NCBI RefSeq assembly: GCF_029227915.1
Contig: NC_079883.1
Span: forward strand, 22,506,001-22,570,000
Direction: 5' to 3'
Origin: Hydractinia symbiolongicarpus
Lineage: Eukaryota > Cnidaria > Hydrozoa > Anthoathecata > Hydractiniidae
Length of the DNA: 64,000 nucleotides
The position numbers and the translations under genes were made by a program. The notes beneath the pieces were generated by a model. It was given only the letters and a program-made list of their open reading frames with translations. It was not told the origin of the DNA and searched no databases. How positions within the stretch are numbered: position 1 is the stretch's first letter; each line of letters opens with the position of its first letter. Below, piece by piece: positions 13,401 to 25,125 of this stretch.

Positions 13401-14940
13401 TAAGCTTTATAATAATGGCATAATATGTGGCATATTGATGCAAATATAATCAATGTAAATGTAAACAAGTATCTGTATGAGTCACATATGCAGTACAATA
13501 TATCTTTGTGCTTTTAGCTTTTATGTACACAGAGAGAGTTTTTGTATCTTACATACTTTCATATTTGAAACTTCACCACACCAATCACATCCTGCTCTTG
13601 TATTTACACATTTGACTTTTAATGACAAGATCACTCTGTTAATCATTCCAACAGGGTGAACCTACAAAATTATAATACATAAATCTGCTAGTATACTCTG
13701 GTATATACTAATTTTAATTTACAATATTTTGAAAATGTTTTACTCACAATAAACTTTCTGATTCATTAAAATTAAAACAAATTAGTTGCACAAAACATAG
13801 ATTTTTTGTAATAATATTTTACTTATAAAATCTGTCTTTTTATACAGTAAAGAAAAAACAACGAAATACTGTAAAAAAAGATGTACAACTTTAATAAAGG
13901 CAACTGCTTTTCGACAAATAATTCACTTACTTAAGCTTAAAATTTGTTTGCTAGTGGAAAAATCCCTAGAAATGTCCTGTTATTAAACCCAAACACACCA
14001 GATTTAGCTAATGGACAGACAACAGCTTTATAACATAAGCTAGTGGAAAGACCACTTAATTAAGGAGGCAAATTAGCAGGTTGCAATTCCCAAATCGAAA
14101 AGCGTTTTTTTGTTAATCATTTTGCAAAGAAAACTTAAATTGTAAATTCCATTTTTTTATCACTTGGTTGTATGACTTATGAAAACCAAAGTAGTGTTAT
14201 GCTGCTTTCTCAAAAAACACATTTTAGACATATTTATAAAAATTACTTAACACATTTAAGAAAGAAGCTTTTCTTGTAATTTTCATTTCTTACACTTTCA
14301 AAGAATTTTCAGTTTCTAACAATTTCAGCAAAAAGTAAAGCGCACAATGCGTCAGGCAAAATTGGAATGTTCCAAATGTAAATATCAAAACAATCTTTTC
14401 ATTATTATAACTCGATTTGTTAATTTCAATCAAAGGAGGAAATAAAATGGTTGTAAAACAAAAACTGTTTAAAATTTATTGTTCTTCATATCATAAGATT
14501 GTTTTTCTTAATTTCTTTAAAAGAGTGGGAATAATGTAAAACTTTTTTAACAAAAAAGACAACCCAATGTTAATTGTCTGTAATTTAACTTCGTCAGTGC
14601 GCACATTATTAACAAAGGAACTACACCAAGGAAGCAATAAAACACTTACTTTGTTCTCATCTATGGGTGTCCTGCAACTAGGACATGTAAATTCTACATT
14701 TCTGAAACAAAACAAGACAACTAATTCTGTGTATTTACGTAGAAAATTACATTTTTAACTAAATACAATAGGATTGTTTTACCTTTGTTTTGAACTTCTT
14801 GCCAAAGATTGCAGACAAAAATTACACATTCCATGCTGACACTCTAACTGCATCGCATCTTTTAACAAGTTTAAACATATAACACAATAAAAGTCTTGTT
14901 TCACATCTTCAACTGGTTCATAATCATATCCTCCAGACAT
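1451..14940 (-). CDS. TRAF-like RING/zinc-finger protein with repeated coiled coil (copy A)
   Basis: Seven exons on the minus strand: 14940-14783, 14701-14650, 13661-13557, 8717-8553, 6439-6365, 3793-3716 and 2098-1451. All have GT-AG introns and join in frame to 426 aa; from intron 2 onward every intron is phase 0. A C3HC4 RING is visible: C19-x2-C22, C34-x-H36-x2-C39-x2-C42, C59-x2-C62. Exons 3-6 (residues 71-211) carry Cys/His pairs typical of TRAF-type zinc fingers. Exon 7 (212-426) is a coiled coil built of 35-residue repeats and ends in 11 prolines and a short basic tail. The usual C-terminal TRAF/MATH domain is absent. TRAF proteins are E3-type adaptors of TNF-receptor/IL-1R/NF-kB signalling; without MATH this one may not bind receptors directly. 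The start is the first ATG before the RING; an upstream non-coding exon is possible. Intron 3 contains an antisense Copia remnant. Confidence 0.85.
1472..1506 (-). repeat. (CGGGGG)n microsatellite encoding a polyproline tract
   Basis: About five copies of a G5C hexamer lie on the plus strand. On the coding (minus) strand they read CCC CCG repeatedly and encode 11 consecutive prolines just before the end of the TRAF-like protein. The strand opposite the coding strand is G-rich with evenly spaced G5 runs and could form a quadruplex. The matching place in copy B is a different G-rich run (about 19,797-19,872), also read as proline-rich. Confidence 0.9.
1555..1995 (-). repeat. tandem 105-bp coding repeats of the coiled coil
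   Basis: The marker tggcactaagg recurs at 1579, 1681, 1786 and 1891, giving spacings of 102, 105 and 105 bp. Each full unit encodes 35 residues (core HQLAETQNRLDATQ, then KEFKVMQENLSA), exactly five heptads, so adding units keeps the coiled-coil register. The unit nearest the C-terminus lacks one codon (HQLETQ instead of HQLAETQ). Units are nearly identical in DNA, pointing to recent unequal exchange. Copy B has only about two diverged units. Confidence 0.92.
6630..7610. repeat. diverged repeat cluster inside intron 5 of TRAF-like gene A
   Basis: Similar phrases recur about 6640, 6800 and 7440: a temperate AT-rich block, then tacatt-ttttgatcag, then a gctgacatcag-aaa stretch, then a ctgcctgagtaaaatttt-like or ctgcctaagtgg-like end. 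A ctagtaat-ctataataatat motif and a tctgtctgtctgtca run at about 6985-7003 lie in between. This looks like tandem or nested copies of one dispersed family. The 97-codon frame at 7294 crosses these units and is not a gene. Confidence 0.5.
8100..8440. mobile_element. 341-bp inverted-repeat (MITE-like) element, CAGGCCTGG ends
   Basis: The left end reads caggcctggaaattt and the right end is its reverse complement. The interior is non-coding, with short internal gaaacg motifs and an AT-rich middle. A second copy lies in opposite orientation at 54,769-55,093. CAGG-type ends suggest a hAT-like family, but I could not identify a clean 8-bp target duplication here. The element lies in intron 4 of TRAF-like gene A... 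specifically upstream of exon 4 on the plus axis (between exons 5 and 4), and is absent from copy B. Confidence 0.75.
8838..9039 (+). repeat. 5' LTR of Copia-type retrotransposon
   Basis: This 202-bp segment begins tgttaa and ends ttaaca, the short inverted ends of an LTR. A primer-binding-like site follows after one base. Its left edge (8837/8838) is exactly where similarity to copy B (about 26,095) stops. No matching 3' LTR was found, so its length rests on the ends and the binding site alone. Confidence 0.65.
9041..9052 (+). promoter_or_regulatory. primer-binding-site candidate of the Copia element
   Basis: Reads tggtagcagggg, one base after the proposed LTR end. It resembles the TGGTA-CAG-G type sites used by Copia elements that prime with a methionine tRNA. 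The match is by eye. Confidence 0.45.
9072..9905 (+). pseudogene. Copia gag-like coding region, interrupted
   Basis: Opens with ATG at 9072 and is in frame to a TAA at 9237, then continues in the same frame from 9243 to the TGA at 9903. A nucleocapsid zinc knuckle CAICGSVFHWAKSC (C-x2-C-x4-H-x4-C) lies near the end. In Copia elements this domain packages the RNA. The internal stop shows decay. The protease part begins in another frame overlapping the stop (ATGA). Confidence 0.85.
9902..13287 (+). pseudogene. Copia pol remnant (PR-INT-RT-RH)
   Basis: Fragments in order: an aspartic protease motif DSGC near 9947; an integrase with an HRQFSHP...CQIC zinc-binding region (10,410-10,530) and core pieces ALNLKEW, LADNGGEF and SNGLVERHN (10,590-10,900); reverse transcriptase (11,945-12,600) with KARLVARGF and LKKCIYGLVDASRCWY; RNase H (12,700-13,270) with YNDASFA and MAAETL. 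Catalytic positions are altered: the first integrase aspartate reads N in ALNLKEW, and the RT VDD box reads VND. Stops near 10,093, 10,309, 10,741, 11,103 and 12,598 break the frame. Confidence 0.87.
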
Positions 14941-16390
14941 TGTGGTTTTTTTATAGGCTGAAAATTGTTTTTAAATAAAGTCAGATTAAAATTAATAAGT
15001 AAACAACAACTAATATATCATCCATCACATGGGTCTAATCTCATGCTAAAGATGCACAAAATAGAGATGCCCAACTATATGCAAGACAGACCTTAATCTG
15101 TTGCAAATATTCCTGCAGATTTTTCCACAGGCTAACAACTACTCATGCTATGATTAACTGGAAACACACCTTGTCTGTCCTCCAATTCATCAATTGCCTA
15201 TAAAGTCTGACACTTGTGAAATAAATAAATTTATTGCAATACAACTAGTGATGTACACTTCTCTGTTGCATTTGGCTTTTACTAAACAATCTTATTACCA
15301 ATTAATCAAACAGAAACATTTCTGTGTATAATACCCCTTTATTGACAGATTTTCAACTGAAACTATACATCAAAAATTAGAAGTGGAGACAAACACCTAT
15401 CACATTAGAGTTTAAAGATACAGCGGAGATAAACCTACTGCTCAATCACATACAAAAAGTTCTGCAAATAAGAGCATTTTTTGATTCTGTCCTCACAAAG
15501 CAAGACAATTGAGGACATGAGAAATCCAAAATGGACTATACATACTTAAGATCTGAGAAATTCTTTTCCAATAAACAACCTTCATGTGGGATACTACAGC
15601 AATCACTGATTCAGATACAAATATATACACATTTAATATATACAATTGGTATATATAACATAAATACAACACGATTTCTTTACCATATTTTTAAGAAACG
15701 TCATACAGATTTACATACAAATTATAATAAAAAGGTTGGGCTACTCATTTTCACAACTTTAAGGGGACTTTTGTGTCAAATATATTTTCATAATTAAGGG
15801 ATACTAAACTCTTTGCTTGGTTTCTTATAAATTTTTTGATTCTTTAACATCATTTGTAGGTGAGTAATTTAAACAGCCAAAATAAAGTGCCACAGAAATA
15901 CAATCTGATTTATATATTTATTTTCACTAAAATGTTTTTCACAATGGCTAAAGCTTTTGTATTTTAACTAACAGATTTGTTCCAATGTAGGTGTAGTATT
16001 TTTAAAGTTTGGATTTTTTTGATGAGCTGTTTCTATAGTTACTTTAAATTGAGCAAGTTAAAGATACATAAAACACCCAAATATAAAACAACACTTTTTT
16101 CTAAGTTTTCAATAAAATTTAATTTATTATTTTTTTTCTTCTTCTTAAAATTGAGTTGATAAGATTTTATCAGCGTAAAGGTAAAAAAATGCTACAGAGA
16201 AGCACGAAAAGCAACTTTTCGAAACAAATTTGGAACTATAAACCCTGAAGGCAAAAGTAAGACACCATTTAGAGTATACATGCGTAACTCAGGATAGATT
16301 CATTCTATTCCTGGACACCTTACTTCTTCACAATAAAAGTTACCTCAAAACCCTTGAGTGGACAGTTTGCCATTTGACGGACTGGTAATG
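14941..16390. other. 5' flank of TRAF-like gene A, no gene seen
   Basis: Upstream side of TRAF-like gene A. I see no further exon, although a 5' non-coding exon and promoter would be expected here. Short frames such as the one at 15,531 are low-complexity AT-rich DNA. Copy B has lost most of this stretch: its matching sequence jumps from the exon 1 relic to DNA equivalent to about 16,050. Confidence 0.5.
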
Positions 16391-16394
16391 CTTC

Positions 16395-17140
16395 TGCCAT
16401 TATGGAACACATGCAAAATCTCGGTATTGGTACTCAATAACACATCCCCTGTAAGTTCTGAAAATAAAAGCTTTTGCCAGGAGTATTGCAAAGAAAAAAA
16501 AAGCAACTGTTTTAATTCAGTCACTGGTCCTGGAAACACTTGGTGGTCAAAATAAGAAATCCAGAAGAGATATCGTTGCACAAGCCAGACAAGCTTGATC
16601 AAGGCAGAAGTCGCATGGCCAATGAAACTGGGTAAAACACTGCTAGACCTCAATTTATTAGATAAACCAGGAAATATATTCAACTGCAATGAATCTGGTA
16701 TACAAATGGACGCCAATACCAGCAAGTTTTGTCAAAATAACTTTTCCAATTGCAATGTGTTTTTCCTTTGTACCGTCCATACCAGGAAGAACTTTTATTT
16801 TTAAAATTTAAGAAAAGTATTTTTAAAAGGCAATATTAAATATAGTTAGTATATTCAAGACACGACACTGAATGTGATATATATGTATTTAACCAATACA
16901 TAAACAATTTCTAATAAATGTCTTATAAATATAAATCTGGATGCGAAACCTAGAATTTTATGGTTTCTTAAATTGTTGTAGTGCTTTGCTTTATAGGGTG
17001 TCATTGAGAAAAAATCAAAACAGGCATTATTCAGAGAGTAAAAAGGACAGGGAGCATATCACAGCTCATATGGCTGTCTCTGGTACTTTAACTCATTTCT
17101 TTGTTATTACTTTACACATTTTTCCTATAATTAAACAATG
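16395..17140 (+). pseudogene. Tigger/pogo-like transposase remnant (copy A)
   Basis: Pieces in shifting frames resemble Tigger-type DDE transposases: HMQNLGIGT at about 16,407; EISLHKPDKLDQGRSRMAN at 16,566-16,622; a block reading LLDKPGNIFNCNESGIQMDA around 16,657-16,716, which in the family precedes the first catalytic aspartate; and KKDREHITAHMAVSGT near 17,040-17,090. Frameshifts and stops separate them. The same remnant continues further in copy B (30,882-33,420). Confidence 0.8.
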
Positions 17141-17829
17141 ACTTATTGCACCTCAATATTTGTGCTTGGAAAATAATGTCCTCAAAGTCATCAATTTATA
17201 GGGCACCCAGGTTTCATTAAAATGTAACGATGTCATTGTTTTATTTACTTTTTTTGTTTTAAACGCCATGAACATTACCAAATAAGACTCTAAAAAAACA
17301 TCACAAAAATAAAAATATGACACATGACATGTAAAAACAAAGAAATGAGCAAAAGAAAGGTTTTCATGATTGACTATGTACTAACAGAAGAAAAAAAGAA
17401 ATGGAAGATGTAAGAGTGTACAAAATAGATAAAATAAAAAAGAATGTACACCATACCATATAGTAAGACAAAGGGGACAAAAAAGAGAGGTTTACAGTGA
17501 TCATAATGCAATTAGTGGAACAAATAAATGAAAGCAAGTGAGAATGAGAAAGAAAGGAATCAAAATGGGTGGTGACAAGACAAAGATACAAGAGATAAAA
17601 CAAAGAAAAAAAAATATTGAGAAAACTAAAAGGAATAAAAATGACAATACATAAAAAAATGATAAGTGGACGAAATAAATATTTAATACAAGGAAGAAGA
17701 GGTAAACCAAAATTAATAAGAAAAAACAAAATCAAACCAACAGAAAGTTAATAAGAGCTAAGAGGAGTCTGAAAAAGAATAAAGGAAACACAATGACTAA
17801 AATAGAATCACCACATATGAGGAAAAGCG
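17141..17829. other. junction region between duplication copies, purine-rich
   Basis: After the Tigger remnant of copy A ends, similarity to the copy B flank starts near 17,830. The interval 17,360-17,760 is strongly purine-rich (aagaaa/gaaaag runs) with no coding signal; the long minus-strand Leu/Phe/Ser frames here are its mirror. The duplication breakpoint should lie in this interval. Confidence 0.5.
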
Positions 17830-20800
17830 AGAATTGTATGGGGTATTTATTGACAACTATTGTGGAAAATTAGGTATTTATTGACAACTATTGTAGAAAA
17901 AGTTTAATAAAAGTTTTTTGGACTAGAGAGACAGGACACTAATTTACGTAGATGATAATAGAAGCAGTTGTGTCAAAAGAAACAACACAGAAAGTGGGAA
18001 AGAGATGGAAATAAAGAAATAAGTTATTGCTTTTTAAAGATATGATAAATTCTGTTGACACACACTCGGCACATTTGAATCTTCAATTCACTAGATAATT
18101 TTCTTTTCAAAATATATCTTCTAAAACATAAATAAATTCTCTACAGGATGACTTTTTCTTAAATGCAAGAAATTTTTAAATAGAGAAAGAAAACTGCAAA
18201 AAAACCTGTACCTTAACGTTTTAATAACTCCCCTTGAAAAAATTTTTCATTAAAAATAAAGTGTTATTTTTCGCTTTTCTGATGTTTTTGCTGTCATAAC
18301 TCGCTAAAAATCCTTTTTTGCATTAGAGAAAATAAAGCGTCATAGCTAGGGTATTCCCAAAAACACATCATATTCTAGCACAATGGAGAGGAGTTATCTA
18401 AACCATTCCAAGCCATTATGTAAAAATTTAAAGTTCTTCTTTAACTTTAGAATTAGAAACATATAAGCAAAAATTAAAAAGTCGTAGAGACAATAAGCAA
18501 AAAATGATATGTTTTCCCTGTTATATTTCACTTCTGGATTTCTTTTTGTCATTTTTATTCCAAAAATTCTATAAAAAATATATAAAAATATATAAAAATT
18601 TATAAAAATATAAAAACAAAAACAATTTTAAGGAATCCAATGTTTACGTTACCATATCCTTAAAGAGATGAAAACTTTCATTATTCAAAGCACAATATAA
18701 AATATATTTTCAATGAATTTATACAGGGTATGATTTTCTTTTTGTTAGTCAAACGTAAAGAACAAAAAAAGAAAACTTGCAAGTTAAACTATTTCTTGTC
18801 AAAACTTGAGTTATCGAATGCTCTGAGGACTTGAACATTTATAGAAAACTTATATATAAAAAAGTATAATAAGCATAAATTAATACAATAAAATATTTTC
18901 GGGTTTTTCACACTAGTCAAATTCTTTTACAATAACACTACGACATATAGGTTACAATAAGAAAATGCAATGCTTAATTAAATAAATACAAAGACCCAGA
19001 ATATTGTTATTTAATAAGACAATTGCACGATAAATAAACCTGTTTTTGAATTAATACTCTTCTTATAATGAATTTTCTACTTTTTGCATTTTAACAAAAA
19101 GAAAAATTTACCTCCAGTATATATTCCTTTTGACGGTAAAATAAGCTACTGTCTGTAAAATATATTAAATATCAGTAAATCAAAAGTTTGTTTTAAAGAG
19201 AGCACAGAGAGAACACGAGGATTTGCTAAGAAATGCTATGTTGCTGGTTTTACAAAAAAGGTAATTAATACCTCTAATGAGGTTTTAAATTAATTGTTGT
19301 TGCTTCAACTGACTTTATGTGTAATTAGCTTGTATGTTTCTATGGAAAATTTTGGAGAATATAGCTAGATAGCTAGTTTAAAAAGGTTGAAGTTTATTTT
19401 AATAGAAAACTTAGGTAGGTACTTATATTGAATAAATTTTGGATATCCAATAAATGTAGAGACCTATTTTTGTGTCATTTTCAGTGATCATAAAGCATAC
19501 CACTGCCATTAGCTCAACCATTCATGTAAGCCACTAATGTCGAAAACCAATACCCGTTTTGCAGCTCCTTTAACAAGTTTATCTAATAAACAAATATGAC
19601 AATTAATTATGGTAAACAACTTAGGGGTGAAGTAAATTGGCACCAAAAAAACAACTTTTGACCAACCAAGAGCATTTTGGGGCATTGATCGGACATTTAA
19701 ATATCACAGAGCTTACATACACTGTGTTGAATTAAGTTCATTCTGTGTAGAATTACGATGAGTGGCAAAAACTTTGTAAAGCTAAAAAGGACCAGGAGGG
19801 GGAATGGAGCGGAGAGGGGTACCGTAATGGGAAGGAAGAGGAGGAGGATGAGGAGGGCAAGGGGGAGGGAGATCACATAATAAAGTGGAATGGCAAGAAG
19901 ATCTAAATTGAGAGAAAGGGGAAGCAGATGTCAATCTATTAAATAACCAATTGATGTTTTTGAGATCACGTCGGGCCACGTTGAGTTCATTCTGTGTTGC
20001 AGAGAGTTTACACTTTGCATCTGTTAACTCTATTTTGGTAGCACTGAGGTTATCCTGCATGACACTGATTCTATTTTGCATAACCTTGAATTCCTTTTGT
20101 GTAGCATCAAGTCGGGTTTGTGCATCTGTGGTCTCCTTTTGCGCAAGTTCTATGGCGAGTTTCGTTTAAAGAGATTGCTTAAAAACCAAGTTTAAGTGAT
20201 CTTGAAGTGTATTTGCAGCATGATTGTTTATTTCACCTGCAGGCACCTTAAAATAAAAATGGATAACAACAGAAGCTATTCTTAATTATTTTTTGTTTGC
20301 CATATACAAGCAAAAATGATTGAGGGTGATATTTTCAGTACAGCATAGGGTAATCGGTTATTATTGTATTTGTAATAATATAAGTTGTAATAATATAATT
20401 CACCACTTTTGTTAACACGTAAGGTAAAATTTGAAACAATCCTGCCTACACTCAGAAACATTCTATGCAGAATCCAAAGGTTCCTATAGAATTAGGCATG
20501 CAAACAAAACATTGCAATACTTACAAAAGAATGTGTAAAGTTGAATGGCAACTACGGTTTAGTTATAACGAATATTGATGTAATTTTTTTGACTAGCGAG
20601 CTAGCCAAGAATGACATAAGTTTAGACTAATTTTATACTGATTGAGTAACCAAAAAGGTGAAAGAACAAGTCTATAAATGAGGGAGGACATATTTGTGTT
20701 ATAAGATCGTTGTTCTGTATTTATCTGGTATTTTCTGAATAACTTTATAATCATTTTTATAGACAGTGCAGCTTTCAGACATATGAAACTTTACATTATT

Positions 20801-22819
20801 GTATGAAATGTTTTTATTGTTAATGTATTGAGGGAGTTGATATAAAACCATTTACAGTGCTACATTTAGCTACATATCAGCCAGTTATCAAGAGCACTAA
20901 GCCAATCAGATTGCCTGAAAACCAAAATTGTCTGCTTAAACAATAAAAATAAATATCTAATTGATTACATTATTAAGGCTTCTTGATAGTCTAAGGAATA
21001 GAAAACAAAACGGTCGATGTCCATACTGTACTCACTGTTTAGCATTAAATACTTTGCAAGGTTTAATTAAAGACCAACCATACAGCTTTTTCATATATCA
21101 GTTGAAAGTCCTAATCGTGCAACAAGCATGTTTCCCTGGTCTAATGTAGTTACAGATGCAAATAAGAATTTAATAACAATAACTTGCTTTCTAAGCAACA
21201 ATTCAGTTTTCAAAGAAAAATGTGTTAATATTAAATTTCTTTAAGACACAGTTTTTAAAAAGTACACAGTACCGATTTTATGAATTTGTTGTGTTTAGTT
21301 TTCACTCAGTTTGAGGGTAGAATCTATTTCACCACATACATTTACTGACCTTTTAAAGGACTGGTTAAAACCGGAGAAAAGATCCAGAGGTCAGACAGTA
21401 AGCATTACAATAAATTTTGTTTTGTATTAGACTTACATACCACAATATCACATCTAGCTTGTTTAAAAGTGCAGTCAGCAAGACGAAGAGGACATCTATC
21501 TTGTAAATGGATTTCCATCTAAAAAAGTCCACTTATTGATGTGTTATTGGTGACGTCAAGAGTGAAAACATTGGGATAAAATATTCCAATTGGTATTCAA
21601 GTAATAAATTGTTAGAAAAAGTTATTTTTACCCCCCAAAAAATTGTCACTTGTGTTTTGTCTGATAAGGTTTTACCTTTTTATAAACCACTCATTTTACT
21701 CTCCAGGGTTACTAATAATTTTGATTTGGGGTTGAAGGAGAGTCCGTTGATCCATAGGGACAAGCCAAATCCTTAGCATAAGTTTATGATCGTAAAATAC
21801 TATTGTATATATAACACATTGTAATTTTTATCTACTTACTTTTATACTTGTCTTATGTACTAAAAAATTGACGTTAAACAACGTAACGTGAAAGGGAGTT
21901 GTGTTATTTTTCATCCATATTAGAATGCGCAGATTTATTTAGAGTAGTATGTCTATAAATTGTGTTAAAAAAAAACAGGTTGTTGCTGAAATTAAATTGC
22001 AAATGAGCAATAAGAAATATTTTTTGCATTGCGTAACATTTTTCTCTTTCAAGAAAGAAAAAAAAGGTTTTGAAATAATTCTCACGCATGCATTTTTTTT
22101 ACAGTTCAGAAGTATAAAATAACATACTTTTTATGAATACTGTATTTCCTCTAATTAGCACCGCCCTCCAATAAGCGTTGCACTTGAAGTTTAAAGTTCG
22201 TAATAAGCGTCGCCCTCCAATTAGCGCCGCACTTGATTATCTAAATTCTACTCTTTTCTTATCTACAAAATCTACATTTAGTTCAAGATGAGAACATTTC
22301 TTTTTCTTTTTTTTTCCAGTTCTTCATGAAGGACTTTTGAAAGCCTTTTATTCATTGCGAAGGATTTTAAATTAGCTGGAGCTACAAGTCCAAGCTCTCT
22401 CTTCCTCTTTACAGTTACATTTGCGATCACTGAATTAGAATCGTCCATCTGGAGATATTGGCTTGTCAGTTTTGAAAGTTCTATATGTATGTGCCCAACA
22501 AGAAGTTCTTGTTTTTCTTCACCATTGCTTCTCTTTTTTTATAAACACTATTCGTGTCGTCGTCATACTCTTTAGCATCTACTCTTTTGTCAGGTGTGCA
22601 TTTAAGTTTTTCTTTTTAAGTTGGCACCCAAATATCCTTGTAAACGTGGTGGACCCTGATATTTGTTTAGAATTTAACTTTAAAAACAAAATCAAAGTTT
22701 TTAGGAGTTGCTCTTGCCATCTTGAAGTTATCTGAAGTAGTGAAGAAGTGAAGTCGTTGCATTGTGTTGATTTCGAACAAGTTTCGAATTCGTGAGCGAA
22801 TGTTGCTTTTGCATTGCAT

Positions 22820-24200
22820 GGGAGTTTATAGACATAGCAGCGTGACACATGGCTTTGACCGACATTTCACACAAAGGGGAAAGGATGAGATCTTTTTTCT
22901 TGTATTTTAAAAAACGAGTTGTTGAATATGCCATGAGCAATTCAAATCAAGAAGCTGCAAGAAAACCCGACGTCCATGAGAGAAGAAATTTAAAGAAATA
23001 ATAGAAGTTTAAAAAATAACGGAACAGATTTACAGGAGCAGGTAGAAAAATTACAAACATCGACCTTTAGGATAAACTTGTTTAATGGATTCATGAACAA
23101 AGAGCTGCTATGCTAAGAGATTTCCAGAAATTGATAATGAAAAAGGCCAAAATCCATCATGATGAAAGCACTGATGATCCTGCATAAAAAGAGAAGTTAG
23201 GGTTAGGGCAAAAGCTGATGGAACACACTTGAAGCCCTTCATTGTCTTCACTGGTGCCAATCGGGAATGCAAAGCATTAAACAATGAATTTAAATCCAAG
23301 TGTATAGTCGCCTCATCTCAAACGCATGGATATATGAAGAATTGCATTGGAATTGGTTCGCATGGTTATTGCAAAGTTTTTATTTAACAGGTGCTTTGTA
23401 GCATGGAACTCCCCTGAATGCCACATGATAGAGTCAACTAAAGAATTATTGAAAAATTACAATGTTAATTCTGTAATTGTTTCAGGTGGCTACACTCCCT
23501 ACATTCAAGCTCCCGACGTATCTTGGAACAAACCGTTTAAAGTTCATTTGATATCAGAATACGATAGGTGGCTGAGCTCTGGAATTCACCAGTACACCAA
23601 GGCGGAAAATATGAAAGAAGAAAATCCAAGAAGTAAAATTTGTTGAATGGTTCCTTGAAGCATGGAACAAATTGTAAGTAAGTAACGGGAAGTTTTAGCG
23701 TCCTTGGGGATTCCATCCTAATGGTTGGCTCTTCCTCCCCTCCGACTGTAACTATGTCACATTACCATCAGAGATACGTATAGCATTGCTCTAACTTGCT
23801 TGCCTGCCACACAAGCCGGTTAGCGGTCAGTAGATGGCACCAAATGGCCTGACAACACTGCATTTAAAGTGCGCCGAAGTGGGGACTCGAAACCTGAAAC
23901 CTACCACTACACCATCTCTGCTGTTGTCATAAGAGCTAATTATTAAATCTCTTAAAATGTGCGCCCTAAACTTTGCGATCAATGGCAGCGAACACAAATT
24001 GATTCACTGTTTCAAAAAGGAAGGAACTTGTCTGAACGGAGACGCCAGGTTAAAGGAAGCTTAGCAAATAATTTTCCATAAGGATTCACAAGAGAACACT
24101 TTTGAATAAATTTCTGATTCAGATGTAGAAGATGCGTGCGAGCCATTCCATCTGATCGATGAGGATCATCATGGCGATAGCGACAATGATCTTGATGTCT
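22820..24200 (+). pseudogene. pogo-type DDE transposase remnant
   Basis: Recognisable blocks in order: a helix-turn-helix-like start (KKRVVEYAMSNSNQEAARK, about 22,908-22,964); KADGTHLKPFIVFTGANREC (about 23,212-23,271); FVAWNSPECHMIESTKELLK to about 23,456; the QAPDVSWNKPFK box at 23,506-23,541 containing the third acidic residue of the family; VEWFLEAWNKL at about 23,643; then, after a SINE-like insert, CALNFAINGSE and an acidic tail SDVEDACEPF...DEDHHGDSDND up to about 24,195. Frameshifts and stops occur throughout. Confidence 0.82.
23690..23930 (-). mobile_element. SINE-like insertion in the pogo transposase
   Basis: It splits the transposase between VEWFLEAWNKL and the CALN block. On the minus strand it starts with tggtgtagtgg, matching an RNA polymerase III A box, followed by gtttcgagtcc, close to a B box, then a GC-richer body. 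The A-to-B distance is shorter than in a tRNA, so the head is degenerate. No clear target duplication seen. Confidence 0.45.
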
Positions 24201-24499
24201 GATCTGGTCTGATTCATTCCATGGATTCATACTTCAGAAATAAATACTAAAAGCCTAAAACGAATTGTCTTTTCTGTGATATTTTAATACTAACAGCCTA
24301 AACCTTCAAAAACCAAACATCTCAAACTTGAAAATAAGCGCCACCCTGTAATTAGTGCCGCCCTCTAATAAGCGCCCCATTTAAAACCATGAAAATTTAT
24401 TCGAGGAATTACAGTACGTAAACAAAAATAATATAATATAGTAAGCTTTCATGATGTGCAATGTCTAAATCGTTCAGTAAAAAAAATGATAAAATTTTC

Positions 24500-24690
24500 T
24501 CATCATTTTAGAATGAAATACGGCAACTTTAGAGCCTTGCAGGGACGATTTCTCGTCATTTTAGAATGAAATATGGCAACTCTAAAGCTTCGCAGGGACG
24601 TTTTCTCCTCATTTTCAAATGAAATACGGCAAATTTAGAGCTTAGCAGGGACGTTTTTTCGTTATTGTAGAGTGAAATACAGCAACTTCA
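24500..24690. repeat. 53-bp tandem repeat, four units
   Basis: The phrase aatgaaata recurs at about 24,512, 24,565, 24,618 and 24,671, a strict 53-bp period, with ggcaac-tta-agc and gcagggacg sub-blocks repeated in each unit. It lies only in copy B, near the pogo insertion. Confidence 0.85.
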
Positions 24691-24949
24691 ACAAAAAATC
24701 GTTTCAAAATCGTTTCATTTTTTATAGTAAATTATATAATGGTTTCGTGAAAAAAAATATAAAACATTTAATTTGTTTCATGATACGATTATGAAGCGAT
24801 GTAAAAAAAAAATGAAGCGATTCCTATAAGATGAAATTTGTTTCGATTCGTATCAAAAATGAAATGATCTTGGAGACGATCTCTAACCAGACATTACTTT
24901 TTTAAGTCTTTGTATTTTAAATCTACAGCATATTTTTAAAAATCGTGTT

Positions 24950-25125
24950 TTCAGAAATATGCGTATTATTAAATACGAATTGCGTATTTTTAAATACGAA
25001 TTCCGTATTTTTTGAAAATACAAAATATGGTTTTTAAAAAAATGTGTATTTTTAAATACGCAATTCGTATTTTTAAAAATTCGAAATACGGAATTCTATT
25101 GTTTTATAAATACGAATTAAAAATA
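24950..25125. repeat. cluster of short palindromes (AAATACG/CGTATTT)
   Basis: Many alternating aaatacg and cgtattt words around gaattc or gaattg cores produce several overlapping hairpins. Non-coding. Confidence 0.6.

Larger units (their letters stand above)
200..17140. repeat. segmental duplication copy A (may start before the window)
   Basis: This block matches 17,830-31,240 in the same order and orientation. Paired landmarks are the TRAF exons (2098/20246, 3793/21518, 6439/25424, 8717/25987, 13661/28849, 14701/30342 as exon 5' edges), their flanking introns, and a Tigger-like remnant (about 16,200-17,140 against 30,700-31,240). Offsets vary from about 15.2 to 19 kb because each copy gained different insertions and deletions. 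Copy A retains the intact gene and the empty target sites of two elements found in copy B. Exact boundaries need alignment. Confidence 0.85.
22140..24414 (+). mobile_element. pogo-type DNA transposon, dead
   Basis: Ends read ctgtatttcctctaat on the left and, as reverse complement, ctgtaattcctcgaat on the right, flanked by TA on both sides (22,138-39 and 24,415-16), the pogo/Tc1 target duplication. Inside both ends are several aataagcg-cgcc motifs. Copy A at about 4470-4480 shows the same flanks (tttctatga, then taatataat) without the element, so it inserted after the duplication. The encoded transposase is broken. Confidence 0.85.

Noticed and set aside
17364-17735. Minus-strand hydrophobic 123-codon frame
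   Set aside because: Mirror of a purine-rich low-complexity stretch.
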